The notes beneath the pieces are model-generated. The model saw only the letters and a program-made list of their open reading frames with translations. It was not told where the DNA came from and made no database searches. From Microlunatus soli (GTDB taxonomy: Bacteria; Actinomycetota; Actinomycetes; Propionibacteriales; Propionibacteriaceae), in NCBI RefSeq assembly GCF_900105385.1, contig NZ_LT629772.1, forward strand, positions 2,852,001-2,916,000: 64,000 nucleotides of DNA, in the 5' to 3' direction. Shown piece by piece: positions 8,752-17,053 of the stretch. The stretch's first letter is position 1, and each line of letters opens with the position of its first letter. A program made the position numbers and the translations under genes.

Positions 8752-9657
8752 ATGACGACGACACTCGCCGAACATGACCGGCCGACGGCTCTTTCGCAGC
8801 CTTCCGAACCGCACCTGCGTCGACGCAGCCGGCGACTCGGCCGGATCCGCCTGGCCGTCCTCGGCCTTGTCCTGCTGCCGATCACCCTGGCCTGGGTCTA
8901 TCCGTTCGTCTGGATGGTCTCCGCCTCGGTGAAGGACAACTCCGAGATCTTCGCAGGTCTGAATCCGTTCACCTCGGTCGTTCGCCTGGACAACTACGTC
9001 AGGGCCTGGCAGCAGGCGCACGTCGGGCAGTACTTCCTGAACACCGTGCTGGTGACCGCCGGATCCATCGTGATCACCTTGTTCGCCGTCTCCACCATCG
9101 GCTACGTCCTCGGTCGCTACCGCTTTCCCGGCAAGACGATCATCATCGGATTGTTTGCGGCTGCGGTGTTCCTGCCGGAGGGCTACACGATCATTCCGAT
9201 CTTCGACCTGCTCAAGTCGCTGCACCTGTCGTCGTCACTGGTCGGCCTGACGCTGGCGGAGTCCGGCGGTGCACACGTGATCGCGATCCTGCTGTTCACC
9301 GCCTATTTCCGCCAGCTGCCCGCCGAGCTGGAAGAATCGGCCAAGGTCGACGGAGCCGGCTTCGTCCGGACATTCCTGATGATCTATCTGCCGCTTGCCA
9401 AGCCGGTGATCGCCACGGTGACGATCCTGCAGTTCATGCATGCCTGGAACGATTTCCTGCTGCCGCTGGTGATGACCTTGTCCCGGCCGGAGCTGCGTAC
9501 CTTGTCGGTCGGGATCTATGCGTTCCAGGGAGACAACTTCACCGACTGGTCAGGGATGGCGGCTGCGGCGACGATCAGTCTGCTGCCGATCATCGTCCTG
9601 TTCCTGGTGCTGCAGCGCTACTTCGTCGAAGGCATCGCCGGCGCAGTCAAGCAGTAG
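8752..9657 (+). CDS. sugar ABC transporter permease (MalG/UgpE type)
   Basis: A 301-residue membrane protein with a first segment IRLAVLGLVLLPITLAWVYPFVWM, the family phrase SVKDNSEIF after it, and an EAA loop LEESAKVDGAGFVRTFLMIYLPL. It follows the first permease by 45 bases and should be co-transcribed with it; GAGGA lies upstream of the ATG. Together with the binding protein at 5065-6606 it makes the importer of the sulfatase locus. Confidence 0.9.
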   Translation: MTTTLAEHDRPTALSQPSEPHLRRRSRRLGRIRLAVLGLVLLPITLAWVYPFVWMVSASVKDNSEIFAGLNPFTSVVRLDNYVRAWQQAHVGQYFLNTVLVTAGSIVITLFAVSTIGYVLGRYRFPGKTIIIGLFAAAVFLPEGYTIIPIFDLLKSLHLSSSLVGLTLAESGGAHVIAILLFTAYFRQLPAELEESAKVDGAGFVRTFLMIYLPLAKPVIATVTILQFMHAWNDFLLPLVMTLSRPELRTLSVGIYAFQGDNFTDWSGMAAAATISLLPIIVLFLVLQRYFVEGIAGAVKQ

Positions 9658-9671
9658 CGCGACAGTGACGA

Positions 9672-10391
9672 TCAGGCGGTGCTGCCGTCGCCAACGGGAG
9701 CCGAGGAGAACCCGGCCCTGCTGTCGTCCAGTCGCGCGTAGATGCCGTCGAAGTGCGCGTGCATCGCCTGCTCGGCCTCCTGCCGATCGTGGGCGGTGAG
9801 GGCACGTACGATCCGGCGATGTGCTGCCACGGAGTCCTGGCCGTGCTGCACCACCTCGGCGAGTTGATCATGGGCCTCGTTGTAGGCCTCCCAGAAGACG
9901 TCGACGAGCTGGCCGATCAACGGGTTGTCGACCCGGTTGTAGAGCAGTCGATGGAAGCGTCGATCGGCGTCGGCGGACGTCTCCGGATCGCCGATCAGAT
10001 CACAGAGCCGGTCCAGCTCGGTGCGGTCCTCCTCGCTCAGCACCTCGGCGACCTCACCGATCGCGCTGGTCTCGAGGATCTCCCGGATCCGGGCCAGGTT
10101 GCGAAGCGCGTCCAGGCCTTCGGGGCCGGCGACCAGGGTGCGGAAGACCAAGGTCGGTGCGAGCGCCTGCAGCGACGGCGAGGCGACGAATGTTCCGTGG
10201 CCGTGCCGGATGTCGACGATGCCCCAGGCGCGGAGCTCGCGGATCGCCTCCCGGACCGTGTTGCGAGACAGTCGCAGCCGGTCGATCAGATCCCGTTCGG
10301 TGGGCATCGCATCCCCGGGATGCAGCCCGAGTTCGCGGATGATCCCGACGATCTGCTGCGCCACCGGTTCACGTGTCGGACCAAGACTCAC
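9672..10391 (-). CDS. GntR/FadR-family regulator, probable sialic acid locus regulator
   Basis: The 239-residue protein has an N-terminal GntR winged helix (REPVAQQIVGIIRELGLHPG, then LSRNTVREAIRELRAWGIV and GHGTFVA) and a C-terminal all-helical FCD domain with metal-ligand type residues (RIREILETSA, FHRLLYNRVDNPLI, HRRIVRALTAHD). It is divergent from nanT; the shared intergenic region and the nanA promoter carry the same TGGACGTCCA palindrome. GTG 10391 is chosen because the family sequence begins there; the in-frame extension to 10592 would cross the operator. A role like NanR is inferred from context. Confidence 0.85.
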   Translation of the reverse strand: MSLGPTREPVAQQIVGIIRELGLHPGDAMPTERDLIDRLRLSRNTVREAIRELRAWGIVDIRHGHGTFVASPSLQALAPTLVFRTLVAGPEGLDALRNLARIREILETSAIGEVAEVLSEEDRTELDRLCDLIGDPETSADADRRFHRLLYNRVDNPLIGQLVDVFWEAYNEAHDQLAEVVQHGQDSVAAHRRIVRALTAHDRQEAEQAMHAHFDGIYARLDDSRAGFSSAPVGDGSTA

Positions 10392-10521
10392 CTGCCGCCG
10401 CCCTTTCTCGCCCGTCGCCCGATGTCGCGAGCCGTCGTCTGCTCGCCGTGCGCCGGGAGCTCCGCTGTGTGTTCTTCGACGCAGCCGTTGCAACCGCGCG
10501 GCCCCGATGTTAGCGTCACGC

Positions 10522-10541
10522 TGGACGTCCAACGTCCAACG
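10522..10541. promoter_or_regulatory. operator in the regulator/nanT intergenic region
   Basis: TGGACGTCCA at 10522-10531 is a perfect 10-base palindrome, and it is followed at once by a second half-site so that GTCCAACG occurs twice in tandem. The same core, TTGGACGTCCAA, occurs in front of nanA at 14904-14915. The site is placed to control both the GntR gene (autoregulation) and nanT. Confidence 0.7.
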
Positions 10542-10573
10542 TTTGATTTGACCATGAGAGCAGAGGGGCACGC

Positions 10574-12067
10574 ATGGCTGCAACGCCGACACCGAAGTCC
10601 GGTCCGTTCTACCGCGACATCTCCCGGCAGCAGTGGAAGCAGTTCATCGCGTCCTGGCTGGGCTATCTGCTGGACGGCTTCGACTTCGTCCTGATCACCC
10701 TGGTGCTCACCGAGATCAGCCGCGACCTGCAGCTGAGCACCGTGCAGGGTGCCTCGTTGATCTCGGCGGCGTTCATCAGCCGCTGGTTCGGCGGGCTGGC
10801 GCTCGGCGCGCTGGGTGACAGATTCGGCCGTAAGAGCGCGATGATCACCAGCATCGTGCTGTTCTCGCTCGGCTCGGCGGTCTGCGCGATCGCACCGTCC
10901 TACGGCGTGCTGTTCGCGGCCCGGTTGGTGATCGGCCTGGGGATGGCCGGCGAGTACGGCGCCAGCTCCACCTACGTGATCGAGTCCTGGCCGGCCCACC
11001 TGCGCAACAAGGCCAGCGGCTTTCTGATTTCCGGCTACTCGATCGGCACCATCATCGCCGCCCAGGTGTACCGCTTCGTGGTGCCCGAGTTCGGCTGGCG
11101 GGCGTTGTTTGCGATCGGTCTGGTCCCGATCGCGATCACGATCTGGCTGCGGCGGTCGCTGCCGGAGTCCGCCGACTGGCGCGAGGCGCAGAACGCCACG
11201 AAGGACAGCTCGGTCGCCCCGAACGTCTTCGGCGTGCTCTTCAACGGACGCCTGCGGGTGATCAACATCGTCACGGCCGTGCTGGCGATCGTCACCCTCG
11301 GGCTGATCTTCGGCCAGCTGATCCGGCATCCGGCACTGCTGGTGCTCGGCGCAGTGCTGGTCGGTGCGATCTTCGTTTCCTACATCGTGCAGTTCTCCCA
11401 GCGTCGCTGGCCCGCCGTGCTGGCCGTGACGATCACCGTGTTTGCCGCCTTCCTCTACTCCTGGCCGATCCAGTCGTTGCTGCCGACCTATCTGAGCACC
11501 GACCTGCACTACGACCCGGCGCACGTCAGCAACGCGCTGTTCTTCGCCGGCTTCGGTGCCGCGGTCGGCTGTTGGGTCGCCGGCTTCACCGGCGACTGGC
11601 TGGGCACCCGCCGCGCGTACGTGATCAGCTTGATCATCTCCGAGATCCTGGTATTCCCGATGTTTGCCGTCGGCGGCGCATCGCTGCTCCTGTTGGGCCT
11701 ACTGCTGTTCGTCCAGCAGGTCTTCGGTCAGGGCATCTCCGGCCTGCTGCCGAAGTGGATCGGCGGCTTCTTCACCACCGAACAGCGGGCGGCCGGGCTC
11801 GGCTTCACCTACAACGTGGGCGCGCTGGGCGGTGCCGTCGCACCCGTCCTCGGCGCCACCCTGGCCGGCCCGTTCTCCTCACTCGGCACGGCGCTGGCGG
11901 TGATCTCGTTCTCGCTCACCGCGGTGGTGATCTTGTTGATGGCGTTCAACGTGCCGGCCCGGGTGCAGAAGTTGATCCACCCGGACGCCTCCTGGGCCGG
12001 CGACTTCGCCCGGCAGGGCGGACTCTCGCTGTCCGACCAAGATCAACAACTCGCCCCCGGTCGCTGA
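10574..12067 (+). CDS. nanT: sialic acid transporter NanT (MFS)
   Basis: The 497-residue permease imports N-acetylneuraminate by proton symport. It follows the E. coli NanT pattern closely along its whole length: [22 protein letters not shown] at the start, [74 protein letters not shown] and [16 protein letters not shown]. About 12-14 membrane segments fit, including the extra central pair known in NanT. ATG 10574 follows AGAGGGG. It is divergent from the GntR regulator and convergent with the nanA-nanK-nanE operon. Confidence 0.93.
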   Translation: MAATPTPKSGPFYRDISRQQWKQFIASWLGYLLDGFDFVLITLVLTEISRDLQLSTVQGASLISAAFISRWFGGLALGALGDRFGRKSAMITSIVLFSLGSAVCAIAPSYGVLFAARLVIGLGMAGEYGASSTYVIESWPAHLRNKASGFLISGYSIGTIIAAQVYRFVVPEFGWRALFAIGLVPIAITIWLRRSLPESADWREAQNATKDSSVAPNVFGVLFNGRLRVINIVTAVLAIVTLGLIFGQLIRHPALLVLGAVLVGAIFVSYIVQFSQRRWPAVLAVTITVFAAFLYSWPIQSLLPTYLSTDLHYDPAHVSNALFFAGFGAAVGCWVAGFTGDWLGTRRAYVISLIISEILVFPMFAVGGASLLLLGLLLFVQQVFGQGISGLLPKWIGGFFTTEQRAAGLGFTYNVGALGGAVAPVLGATLAGPFSSLGTALAVISFSLTAVVILLMAFNVPARVQKLIHPDASWAGDFARQGGLSLSDQDQQLAPGR

Positions 12068-12146
12068 CCCGACCCGCTTGCCGGCGGCCGTTCCGCCCAT
12101 CATCCACCTGCGCGGCCCAAAGCTGCGCGACCCGCCATCGGCCGTT

Positions 12147-12278
12147 TCGCGGCACCAGATGCCGTATCGCCCCGAGGGCAGCTCGGCCGACTGGCGATAC
12201 CGCAACACGAACTGCCAAATCGCCCCCAGGGCAGCAGAACCGAGGGCGATACCGCAACACGAGCTACCAAATCGCCCC
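12147..12278. repeat. three copies of an intergenic repeat family
   Basis: Between nanT and nanE lie one forward copy (12147-12174, beginning TTTCGCGGCACCAG and ending CGTATCGCCC) and two reverse copies (12193-12226 and 12245-12278). The two reverse copies are 34-base direct repeats of each other with two differences, beginning GGCGATACCGCAACACGA. Two related copies recur at 26169-26247. The arrangement of forward and reverse copies can fold into a large hairpin between convergent genes. Confidence 0.65.
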
Positions 12279-12295
12279 GAGCGGCCCGGGAGGGA

Positions 12296-12973
12296 TCAGC
12301 GGCTGATCGAGGCGGCGAACCAGCCGGTGATGGTGGCCGGGTGGGTGATGGCGGTGCCGACCACGACCGCGTACGCACCGGCGTCGCGACAGGCGGCGGC
12401 CTGCGCGGGGGTGTGGATCCGGCCTTCGGCGAAGACCGGCAGGTCGACGGTGGCGGCCAACTCGGCCAGCACCTCCAGGTCCGGTCCGTCGGCCTTGGGG
12501 CGTTCGTCGGTGTAACCGCACAGCGTCGTACTCAGGCAGTCGACCCCGGCCTCGGCCGCGGCCAGCCCGTCGGCGACGCTGCCGATGTCGGCCATCAGCA
12601 GCGCGTCGGACTGCTCCCGGAAGCCTCGTACGGTGTCGGCCAGCGTCAGCCCATCGGGCCGGGGACGGCGAGTGCCGTCGACGGCGACGATCTCGGCGCC
12701 GGCGTTGGCCACGACGACCGCATGCGCCAGGGTCGGGGTGATGAAGACGCCCTCCGACCCGACCTTCCACAGTCCGATCTGCGGCACCGGTACGCGTTCG
12801 TGGATCAGGCTGATGTCGGCGATCCCCTGGGCACGGATGCCGACCGCACCGCCCCGGACCGCCGACTCGGCGACCTGCGCCATCGTCTCTGGGTGGCGCA
12901 TCGGCTCGCCGGGATAGGCCTGGCAGGACGTGATCAGGCCGCCGCGGAGGCGCTGCAGGACGTCGAGTGTCAC
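12296..12973 (-). CDS. nanE: N-acetylmannosamine-6-phosphate 2-epimerase
   Basis: The 225-residue TIM-barrel enzyme converts ManNAc-6-P to GlcNAc-6-P. The N-terminus LRGGLITSCQAYPGEPM and the following GGAVGIRAQGIADI are the NanE signature, and the C-terminus has FAEGRIHTPAQA and VVVGTAITHP for phosphate binding. GTG 12973 overlaps the nanK stop in a GTGA arrangement, which implies translational coupling. A longer reading from 13057 was rejected because it lies wholly inside nanK. Confidence 0.92.
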   Translation of the reverse strand: MTLDVLQRLRGGLITSCQAYPGEPMRHPETMAQVAESAVRGGAVGIRAQGIADISLIHERVPVPQIGLWKVGSEGVFITPTLAHAVVVANAGAEIVAVDGTRRPRPDGLTLADTVRGFREQSDALLMADIGSVADGLAAAEAGVDCLSTTLCGYTDERPKADGPDLEVLAELAATVDLPVFAEGRIHTPAQAAACRDAGAYAVVVGTAITHPATITGWFAASISR

Positions 12974-13893
12974 TGGACTTCCTCTCCGGACAGACACCAC
13001 AGTGCCGCACCGACCATCGCCGAGCCGACATCGAGCTGTGACGGCACGATCGGGCACTGCTCGACCACCGGAATCATGCCCGACCGGGCCTGGTCGACGA
13101 TCCGGTCGGTCCAGGACCGGTCGGCGAAGGCGAGTCCGCCGGCCAGCACCACCAGATCGGGATCGAGGGCATTGATCAGGCCGGCCGTTGCCGCGCCGAT
13201 CGCTGTGGCCGCCTCGTCCAGGACGGTCCGTGCCGCAATGTCACCCGCGGCCGCCGCCGCGAAGACGTCACGGGTGTCGGTGAGTTCCGGTCCGTCGCCG
13301 AGCCGGTCCCGGCAGCGGGCCAGGATCGCCGGGCCGGAAGCGACCGCCTCCAGGTGACCGCTGCGTCCGCAGGGGCAGGGCAGGCCGGCGGCCTCGGCGA
13401 CCGGCAGGTGGCCGAAGTGTCCGGCCGCGCCGTGCCGACCACGATCCACCCGACCGGCATCGACCAGCGCGCCCCCGATGCCGGTACCGAGCGCCAGCAA
13501 CAACATCCGGTTCGCGCCGGCTCCGGCGCCGAGCCGGGCTTCGGCGACAGCGTGGGCGTGCACATCGTTCAGCACTCGCACCGGCAGCCCGAGCCTTCGC
13601 CGGACGCCACCGCGCAGATCGGTGCCGACCCAATCGGCCAGCGACGACGTCGCCGAGCTGACGGTCCCGGAGTCCGGGTCGATCACCCCGGCCGACCCGA
13701 TCCCGCAACCGACCACGCGATCGGGTGACCGGTCCAGCAGGGATTCCGCCGTCGTGCAGGCGACGTCGAGGATCGCCGAGGATCCTTCGCGGGCCGGCGT
13801 CGGGACCGTCGTCCGATCCAGGATCCGGCCGTCGGACCGGACCAGTCCGGCGGCGATCTTGGTGCCGCCGATATCGATTCCGAGGGCGATCAT
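12970..13893 (-). CDS. nanK: ROK-family N-acetylmannosamine kinase
   Basis: The 307-residue protein begins LGIDIGGTKIAAGLV, the ROK/ASKHA phosphate-binding loop, and has VVGCGIGSAGVID, LNDVHAHAVAE with the catalytic aspartate, and LLALGTGIGGALV. The zinc segment reads PCPCGRSGHLE, in which the third cysteine of the usual C-x-C-G-x-x-G-C motif is replaced by histidine. Position between nanA and nanE identifies ManNAc as the likely substrate over glucose. It is coupled to nanE by a 4-base overlap. Confidence 0.88.
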   Translation of the reverse strand: MIALGIDIGGTKIAAGLVRSDGRILDRTTVPTPAREGSSAILDVACTTAESLLDRSPDRVVGCGIGSAGVIDPDSGTVSSATSSLADWVGTDLRGGVRRRLGLPVRVLNDVHAHAVAEARLGAGAGANRMLLLALGTGIGGALVDAGRVDRGRHGAAGHFGHLPVAEAAGLPCPCGRSGHLEAVASGPAILARCRDRLGDGPELTDTRDVFAAAAAGDIAARTVLDEAATAIGAATAGLINALDPDLVVLAGGLAFADRSWTDRIVDQARSGMIPVVEQCPIVPSQLDVGSAMVGAALWCLSGEEVQ

Positions 13894-13897
13894 CGGC

Positions 13898-14833
13898 TCA
13901 GAGCAGGCCGGCCACTTCGAGCCGGGTCCGGACCCGGGCGATCTCGTCGACGTTCAGCGGCAGGTACGGATCGGCGGTCCGCGCACAGTCGATCACACCG
14001 CGGAGCTGGAGGGCCGCCTTGAACGCGCCGAGCGCCGAGGACGCCGCCCCCATCCGGCCCGGATCGGCGGCGTTGACCAGACCGAACAGCTCGTACAGCC
14101 GGTCCTGTTCGGCCCGGGCGGCGACCAGGTCACCCTTCTGCACCAGCTCCCAGAGCCGTACGTAGCCGTCCGGGTCGACGTTGCCGAGCCCGGGGACGGC
14201 GCCCTGTGCTCCGAAGGCGAGCGCGTTGTCGGTGGTCAGCTCGGACCCGGTGAGGACGACGAACCGATCGGCGATCGGGCGCGACGCGAGTACCAGCCCG
14301 CGCATCCCGGCGTCGTCGCCGCTGCTGTCCTTGACCCCGGCGAGCACGCCGTCGGCGCCGAGTCGGGCGAGCATCGCCGGGTCGAACTTGGTGTGCACCG
14401 CGACCGGGATGTCGTAGGCGATGATCGGCAGCGAGGAGGCAGCGGCGAGCAGCCGGAAGTGCTGCTCGATCTCGGCCGGATGGGTGCGGGTGTAGAACGG
14501 CGCGGTGACCACGATCTGGTCAGCGCCGAGTTCCTCGGCCTGGCGCAGGTGCGGAATCACCCGCGGGGTGGTGGTGTCGATGACGCCGGCCACCACGGGC
14601 ACCTGATGGGCCGCGGTGCGGACGACGGTGTCGATCACCTGACCGCGTTGATCGTCGCGGAGGAAGGCGACCTCACCGGTCGATCCGAGCACGAACAATC
14701 CGTGCACCCCGGCGGCCAGCAGATACTCGGTCAGCCGCACCAGCGAATCGGTGTCCACCTCGCCGTCGGCGGTCAGTGGCGTGCTCAGCGGCGGGACGAT
14801 CCCGCCCAGGTTGACAGATCCTGCGGTGGACAC
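13898..14833 (-). CDS. nanA: N-acetylneuraminate lyase (DapA/NanA family)
   Basis: The 311-residue aldolase cleaves N-acetylneuraminate to ManNAc and pyruvate. Visible residues are the GSTGE pyruvate-carboxylate loop (50-54), the catalytic tyrosine Y140 in AYDIP and the Schiff-base lysine K168 in GVKDSSGD. The sequence alone is close to other DapA-like aldolases; nanT, nanK and nanE beside it decide the call. GTG 14833 follows GAAGGAA at good spacing. The operator at 14904-14915 lies upstream, so this is the first gene of the operon. Confidence 0.85.
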   Translation of the reverse strand: MSTAGSVNLGGIVPPLSTPLTADGEVDTDSLVRLTEYLLAAGVHGLFVLGSTGEVAFLRDDQRGQVIDTVVRTAAHQVPVVAGVIDTTTPRVIPHLRQAEELGADQIVVTAPFYTRTHPAEIEQHFRLLAAASSLPIIAYDIPVAVHTKFDPAMLARLGADGVLAGVKDSSGDDAGMRGLVLASRPIADRFVVLTGSELTTDNALAFGAQGAVPGLGNVDPDGYVRLWELVQKGDLVAARAEQDRLYELFGLVNAADPGRMGAASSALGAFKAALQLRGVIDCARTADPYLPLNVDEIARVRTRLEVAGLL

Positions 14834-14903
14834 AGTGCGTTCCTTCGAGTTCGGGTGGCCGCGACGGCGACGGATGGTGCTCCGCAGCCTACAAGTCTAG
14901 ACA

Positions 14904-14915
14904 TTGGACGTCCAA
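14904..14915. promoter_or_regulatory. operator in front of nanA
   Basis: TTGGACGTCCAA is a perfect 12-base palindrome 71 bases upstream of the nanA start. It matches the core of the site between the GntR gene and nanT, with the same downstream context (CCAACGT). Shared control by the GntR-type protein at 9672-10391 is inferred. Confidence 0.7.
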
Positions 14916-14943
14916 CGTTTCCTCGGATCCGGCGAAACGCCAA

Positions 14944-14971
14944 GGGCGGCTCCCCCGAGGGGGAACCGCCC
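14944..14971 (-). terminator. terminator of the rpsF-ssb-rpsR-rplI operon
   Basis: GGGCGG and CCCCC on the left pair with GGGGG and CCGCCC on the right, giving an about 12-base-pair GC-rich stem with one mismatch and a tiny loop. It lies 26 bases beyond the rplI stop codon and before the nanA promoter, so it separates housekeeping from sialic acid transcription. Confidence 0.65.
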
Positions 14972-14996
14972 AAGCTGGTCGTGAATGCGCCCTTGA

Positions 14997-15446
14997 TCAG
15001 GCGTCGGCGACCACGGTGATGCCGATGTGGGCGCTCACCGCGTCGTGCAGCCGGACGCCGACGGTGTGCTCACCGAGGGCGCGGATCGGCTTGCCGATCT
15101 GGATGGCGCGCTTGTCGACGGCCGGGCCACCGGCCTTCTTGATCGCGCCGACGATCAGCGACGGGGTCACCGAGCCGAAGAGCTTGCCGTCCTGCGATGC
15201 CCGGACGGGCACCTGGACGTCGACGCCCTCGAGCTGCTGGCGAACCTCCTGGGCGTGCTCGACGCCACGGATCTCCCGGGCGTCCCGCGCCCGCTTGATG
15301 CCCTCGATCTGCTTCTCGCCACCCTTGGTCCAGGTGATCGCGAAGCCCCGCGGGACCAGGTAGTTGCGGCCGTAGCCGTTCTTCACCTCGACGATGTCGC
15401 CGGCGACGCCGAGATTGTCGACCGGTGCAGTCAGAATGAGCTTCAT
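14997..15446 (-). CDS. rplI: 50S ribosomal protein bL9
   Basis: The 149-residue protein begins MKLILTAPVDNLGVAGDIVEVKNGYGRNYLVPRG, the bL9 N-terminal domain that binds 23S rRNA, followed by the long connecting helix and the C-terminal domain ending HIGITVVADA. It is the last gene of the rpsF-ssb-rpsR-rplI operon. In many actinobacteria dnaB follows; here a terminator and the nan genes follow instead. Confidence 0.97.
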   Translation of the reverse strand: MKLILTAPVDNLGVAGDIVEVKNGYGRNYLVPRGFAITWTKGGEKQIEGIKRARDAREIRGVEHAQEVRQQLEGVDVQVPVRASQDGKLFGSVTPSLIVGAIKKAGGPAVDKRAIQIGKPIRALGEHTVGVRLHDAVSAHIGITVVADA

Positions 15447-15467
15447 ATCCTGTTTCTCCTACTCAGC

Positions 15468-15704
15468 TCAGCGGGCGGTCGAGGCGTACGGCAGCAACGC
15501 CATCTCACGGGCGTTCTTGATCGCGATGGCGACCTTGCGCTGCTCCTGGACGCTCAGTCCGGTCACCCGGCGGGCGCGGATCTTGCCCCGCTCGGAGATG
15601 AACTTCCGCAGCGTGGCGGTGTCCTTGTAATCGATCGGTTGGCCTGCGCGCAGCGGGTTGGCCTTCTTCTTCGGCTTGCGCTGTACGGCTGGTGCATTGG
15701 CCAT
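15468..15704 (-). CDS. rpsR: 30S ribosomal protein bS18
   Basis: The 78-residue basic protein contains the bS18 core [50 protein letters not shown]. It binds the 30S platform as a heterodimer with bS6. No zinc-binding CxxC motif is present, so this is the zinc-independent form. A gap of 21 bases separates it from rplI. Confidence 0.97.
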   Translation of the reverse strand: MANAPAVQRKPKKKANPLRAGQPIDYKDTATLRKFISERGKIRARRVTGLSVQEQRKVAIAIKNAREMALLPYASTAR

Positions 15705-15771
15705 TGTGGTGCTCTCCTTACTTGAGCCCGGCTCTCACCGGAATGTGCCATGTGGTGTTTGTGTGTGTTGC

Positions 15772-15793
15772 GAGCCCTTCGACAAGCTCAGGG
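15772..15793. repeat. copy of the CCTTCGACAAGCTCAGG repeat
   Basis: A 22-base segment containing CCCTTCGACAAGCTCAGGG lies in the gap between the end of ssb and the start of rpsR. Related copies occur at 45654-45743. The segment is a partial palindrome and may act as an intercistronic hairpin. Confidence 0.5.
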
Positions 15794-15810
15794 CCCTTGC
15801 TGTTGCTGGA

Positions 15811-16419
15811 TCAGAAGGGCGGTTCGTCACCGGTGTTGGTGGCCCACGGGTCGTTACCTGCCATGCCGCCGGCGTTGCCGCCGCCCTGGCCGCCACCGTT
15901 GCCGCCGGGATTGGTCGCCCACGGGTCGGAATTGCCGCCACCGTAAGAACCGCCACCGGCATTGCCACCGCCGGGTCCGCCGGCGTTACCGCCGTAGGAA
16001 CCGCCGCCGGAGTTGCCGCCGTATCCGCCGCCACCGCCACGCTGACCGCCGCCACCGCTGGTGCGGGTGACCTTGGCCGTTGCGTAACGCAGCGCCGGGC
16101 CGATCTCGTCGGCGTCGATCTCGAAGACGGTACGGCGCTCACCCTCGCGGGTCTCGTAGCTCCGCGACTTGAGCCGACCCTGGACGATCACCCGCATGCC
16201 CTTCTGCAAGGACTCTGCGACGTTTTCAGCTGCCTGCCGCCAGACGGCGCAGTTGATGAACATCGCTTCGCCGTCGCGCCACTCGTTCGTCTGACGATCG
16301 AATGTCCGCGGCGTCGAGGCAACGGTGAAGTTGGCCACGGCCGCACCCGAGGGGGTGAAGCGCAGCTCCGGGTCGGCGGTCAGATTGCCGACGAGGGTGA
16401 TGACGGTTTCGCCTGCCAT
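15811..16419 (-). CDS. ssb: single-stranded DNA-binding protein
   Basis: The 202-residue protein has the OB fold at the N-terminus ([61 protein letters not shown]), a glycine/asparagine-rich disordered linker (about residues 118-190), and an acidic tip GDEPPF that recruits repair and replication partners. The linker is built of near-repeats of GGN/GGG units, which also gives a low-complexity DNA stretch at about 15860-16050. It sits between rpsF and rpsR as in most bacteria. Confidence 0.96.
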   Translation of the reverse strand: MAGETVITLVGNLTADPELRFTPSGAAVANFTVASTPRTFDRQTNEWRDGEAMFINCAVWRQAAENVAESLQKGMRVIVQGRLKSRSYETREGERRTVFEIDADEIGPALRYATAKVTRTSGGGGQRGGGGGYGGNSGGGSYGGNAGGPGGGNAGGGSYGGGNSDPWATNPGGNGGGQGGGNAGGMAGNDPWATNTGDEPPF

Positions 16420-16599
16420 GAATGTCTCCGGTGATCAGCGGTTGTCGGTCCGTACGCACTCTGGATGCCCGGGCACCGGTGGACACCGGCGCGGTCGGAC
16501 ACCACGGGGATGTCGCTTCGCAGCGACCTGGGTCCCCACTGTGCCACGGACCCCTGACGATGTCTGCTGCTTGTCCCCAGGGTCAGCTGGTGCCCAGGG

Positions 16600-16890
16600 T
16601 CACTGGGCGTCGGCCCGCATGACCTTCGTCCGCATGATCGACTCGTTGATGCCGAGCTGACGATCCAGCTCCTGCACCGTGGCCGGTTCGGCGGTGAGGT
16701 TGACGACCGCGTAGATGCCCTCGGGCTTCTTACGGATCTCGTAGGCCAGCCGGCGCTTGCCCCAGATGTCGACGTTCTCGACGGACCCGCCGTCGTTGGT
16801 GATCACCTTGAGGTAATTGTCGAGCGTCGGAGCGACCTGACGTTCGTCGGTGTCCGGGTCGACGATGATCATGACCTCGTACTTGCGCAT
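16600..16890 (-). CDS. rpsF: 30S ribosomal protein bS6
   Basis: The 96-residue protein starts [19 protein letters not shown] and has the bS6 core [29 protein letters not shown]. It is the first gene of the operon and has a strong GAGGAGGAGGAG ribosome binding site; an in-frame extension to 16986 was rejected. It lacks the glutamate tail known from enterobacteria. Confidence 0.96.
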   Translation of the reverse strand: MRKYEVMIIVDPDTDERQVAPTLDNYLKVITNDGGSVENVDIWGKRRLAYEIRKKPEGIYAVVNLTAEPATVQELDRQLGINESIMRTKVMRADAQ

Positions 16891-16921
16891 ACGCGAACTC
16901 CTCCTCCTCTGGTCTGTTGCG

Positions 16922-16942
16922 GTCATGGGACGTCCCCATGAC
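16922..16942 (-). promoter_or_regulatory. hairpin in the rpsF leader
   Basis: GTCATGGG and CCCATGAC form a perfect 8-base-pair stem with a 5-base loop inside the predicted untranslated leader of rpsF, about 30 bases before its start codon. On the transcribed strand a CCG triplet follows the stem, which is faintly like the S6:S18 autoregulatory leader. The match is not strong enough to name it as that element. Confidence 0.35.
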
Positions 16943-17014
16943 AGGAGGGCGATGCTCGGCCCAGTGCCGGTGATCGTGGTAGGCACGATTGCAGGCGAGG
17001 TGGGCCAGCAGACA

Positions 17015-17044
17015 AGATTACCGACCGCGACGCCGGCACGCCAA
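17015..17044 (-). promoter_or_regulatory. promoter of the rpsF operon
   Basis: On the minus strand TTGGCG (17044-17039) and TAATCT (17020-17015) are separated by 18 bases, a plausible housekeeping sigma promoter. It lies about 10 bases from the end of the upstream secreted-protein gene and would give a leader of roughly 115 bases containing the hairpin at 16922-16942. Confidence 0.4.
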
Positions 17045-17053
17045 TCGGCGAGG

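Noticed and set aside
12147-12278. Short CRISPR-like array
   Set aside because: Repeats are inverted relative to one another, imperfect and only three; no spacers of regular length and no cas genes.
15860-16050. Tandem repeat locus
   Set aside because: It is the glycine/asparagine-rich linker coding region of ssb, a normal feature.
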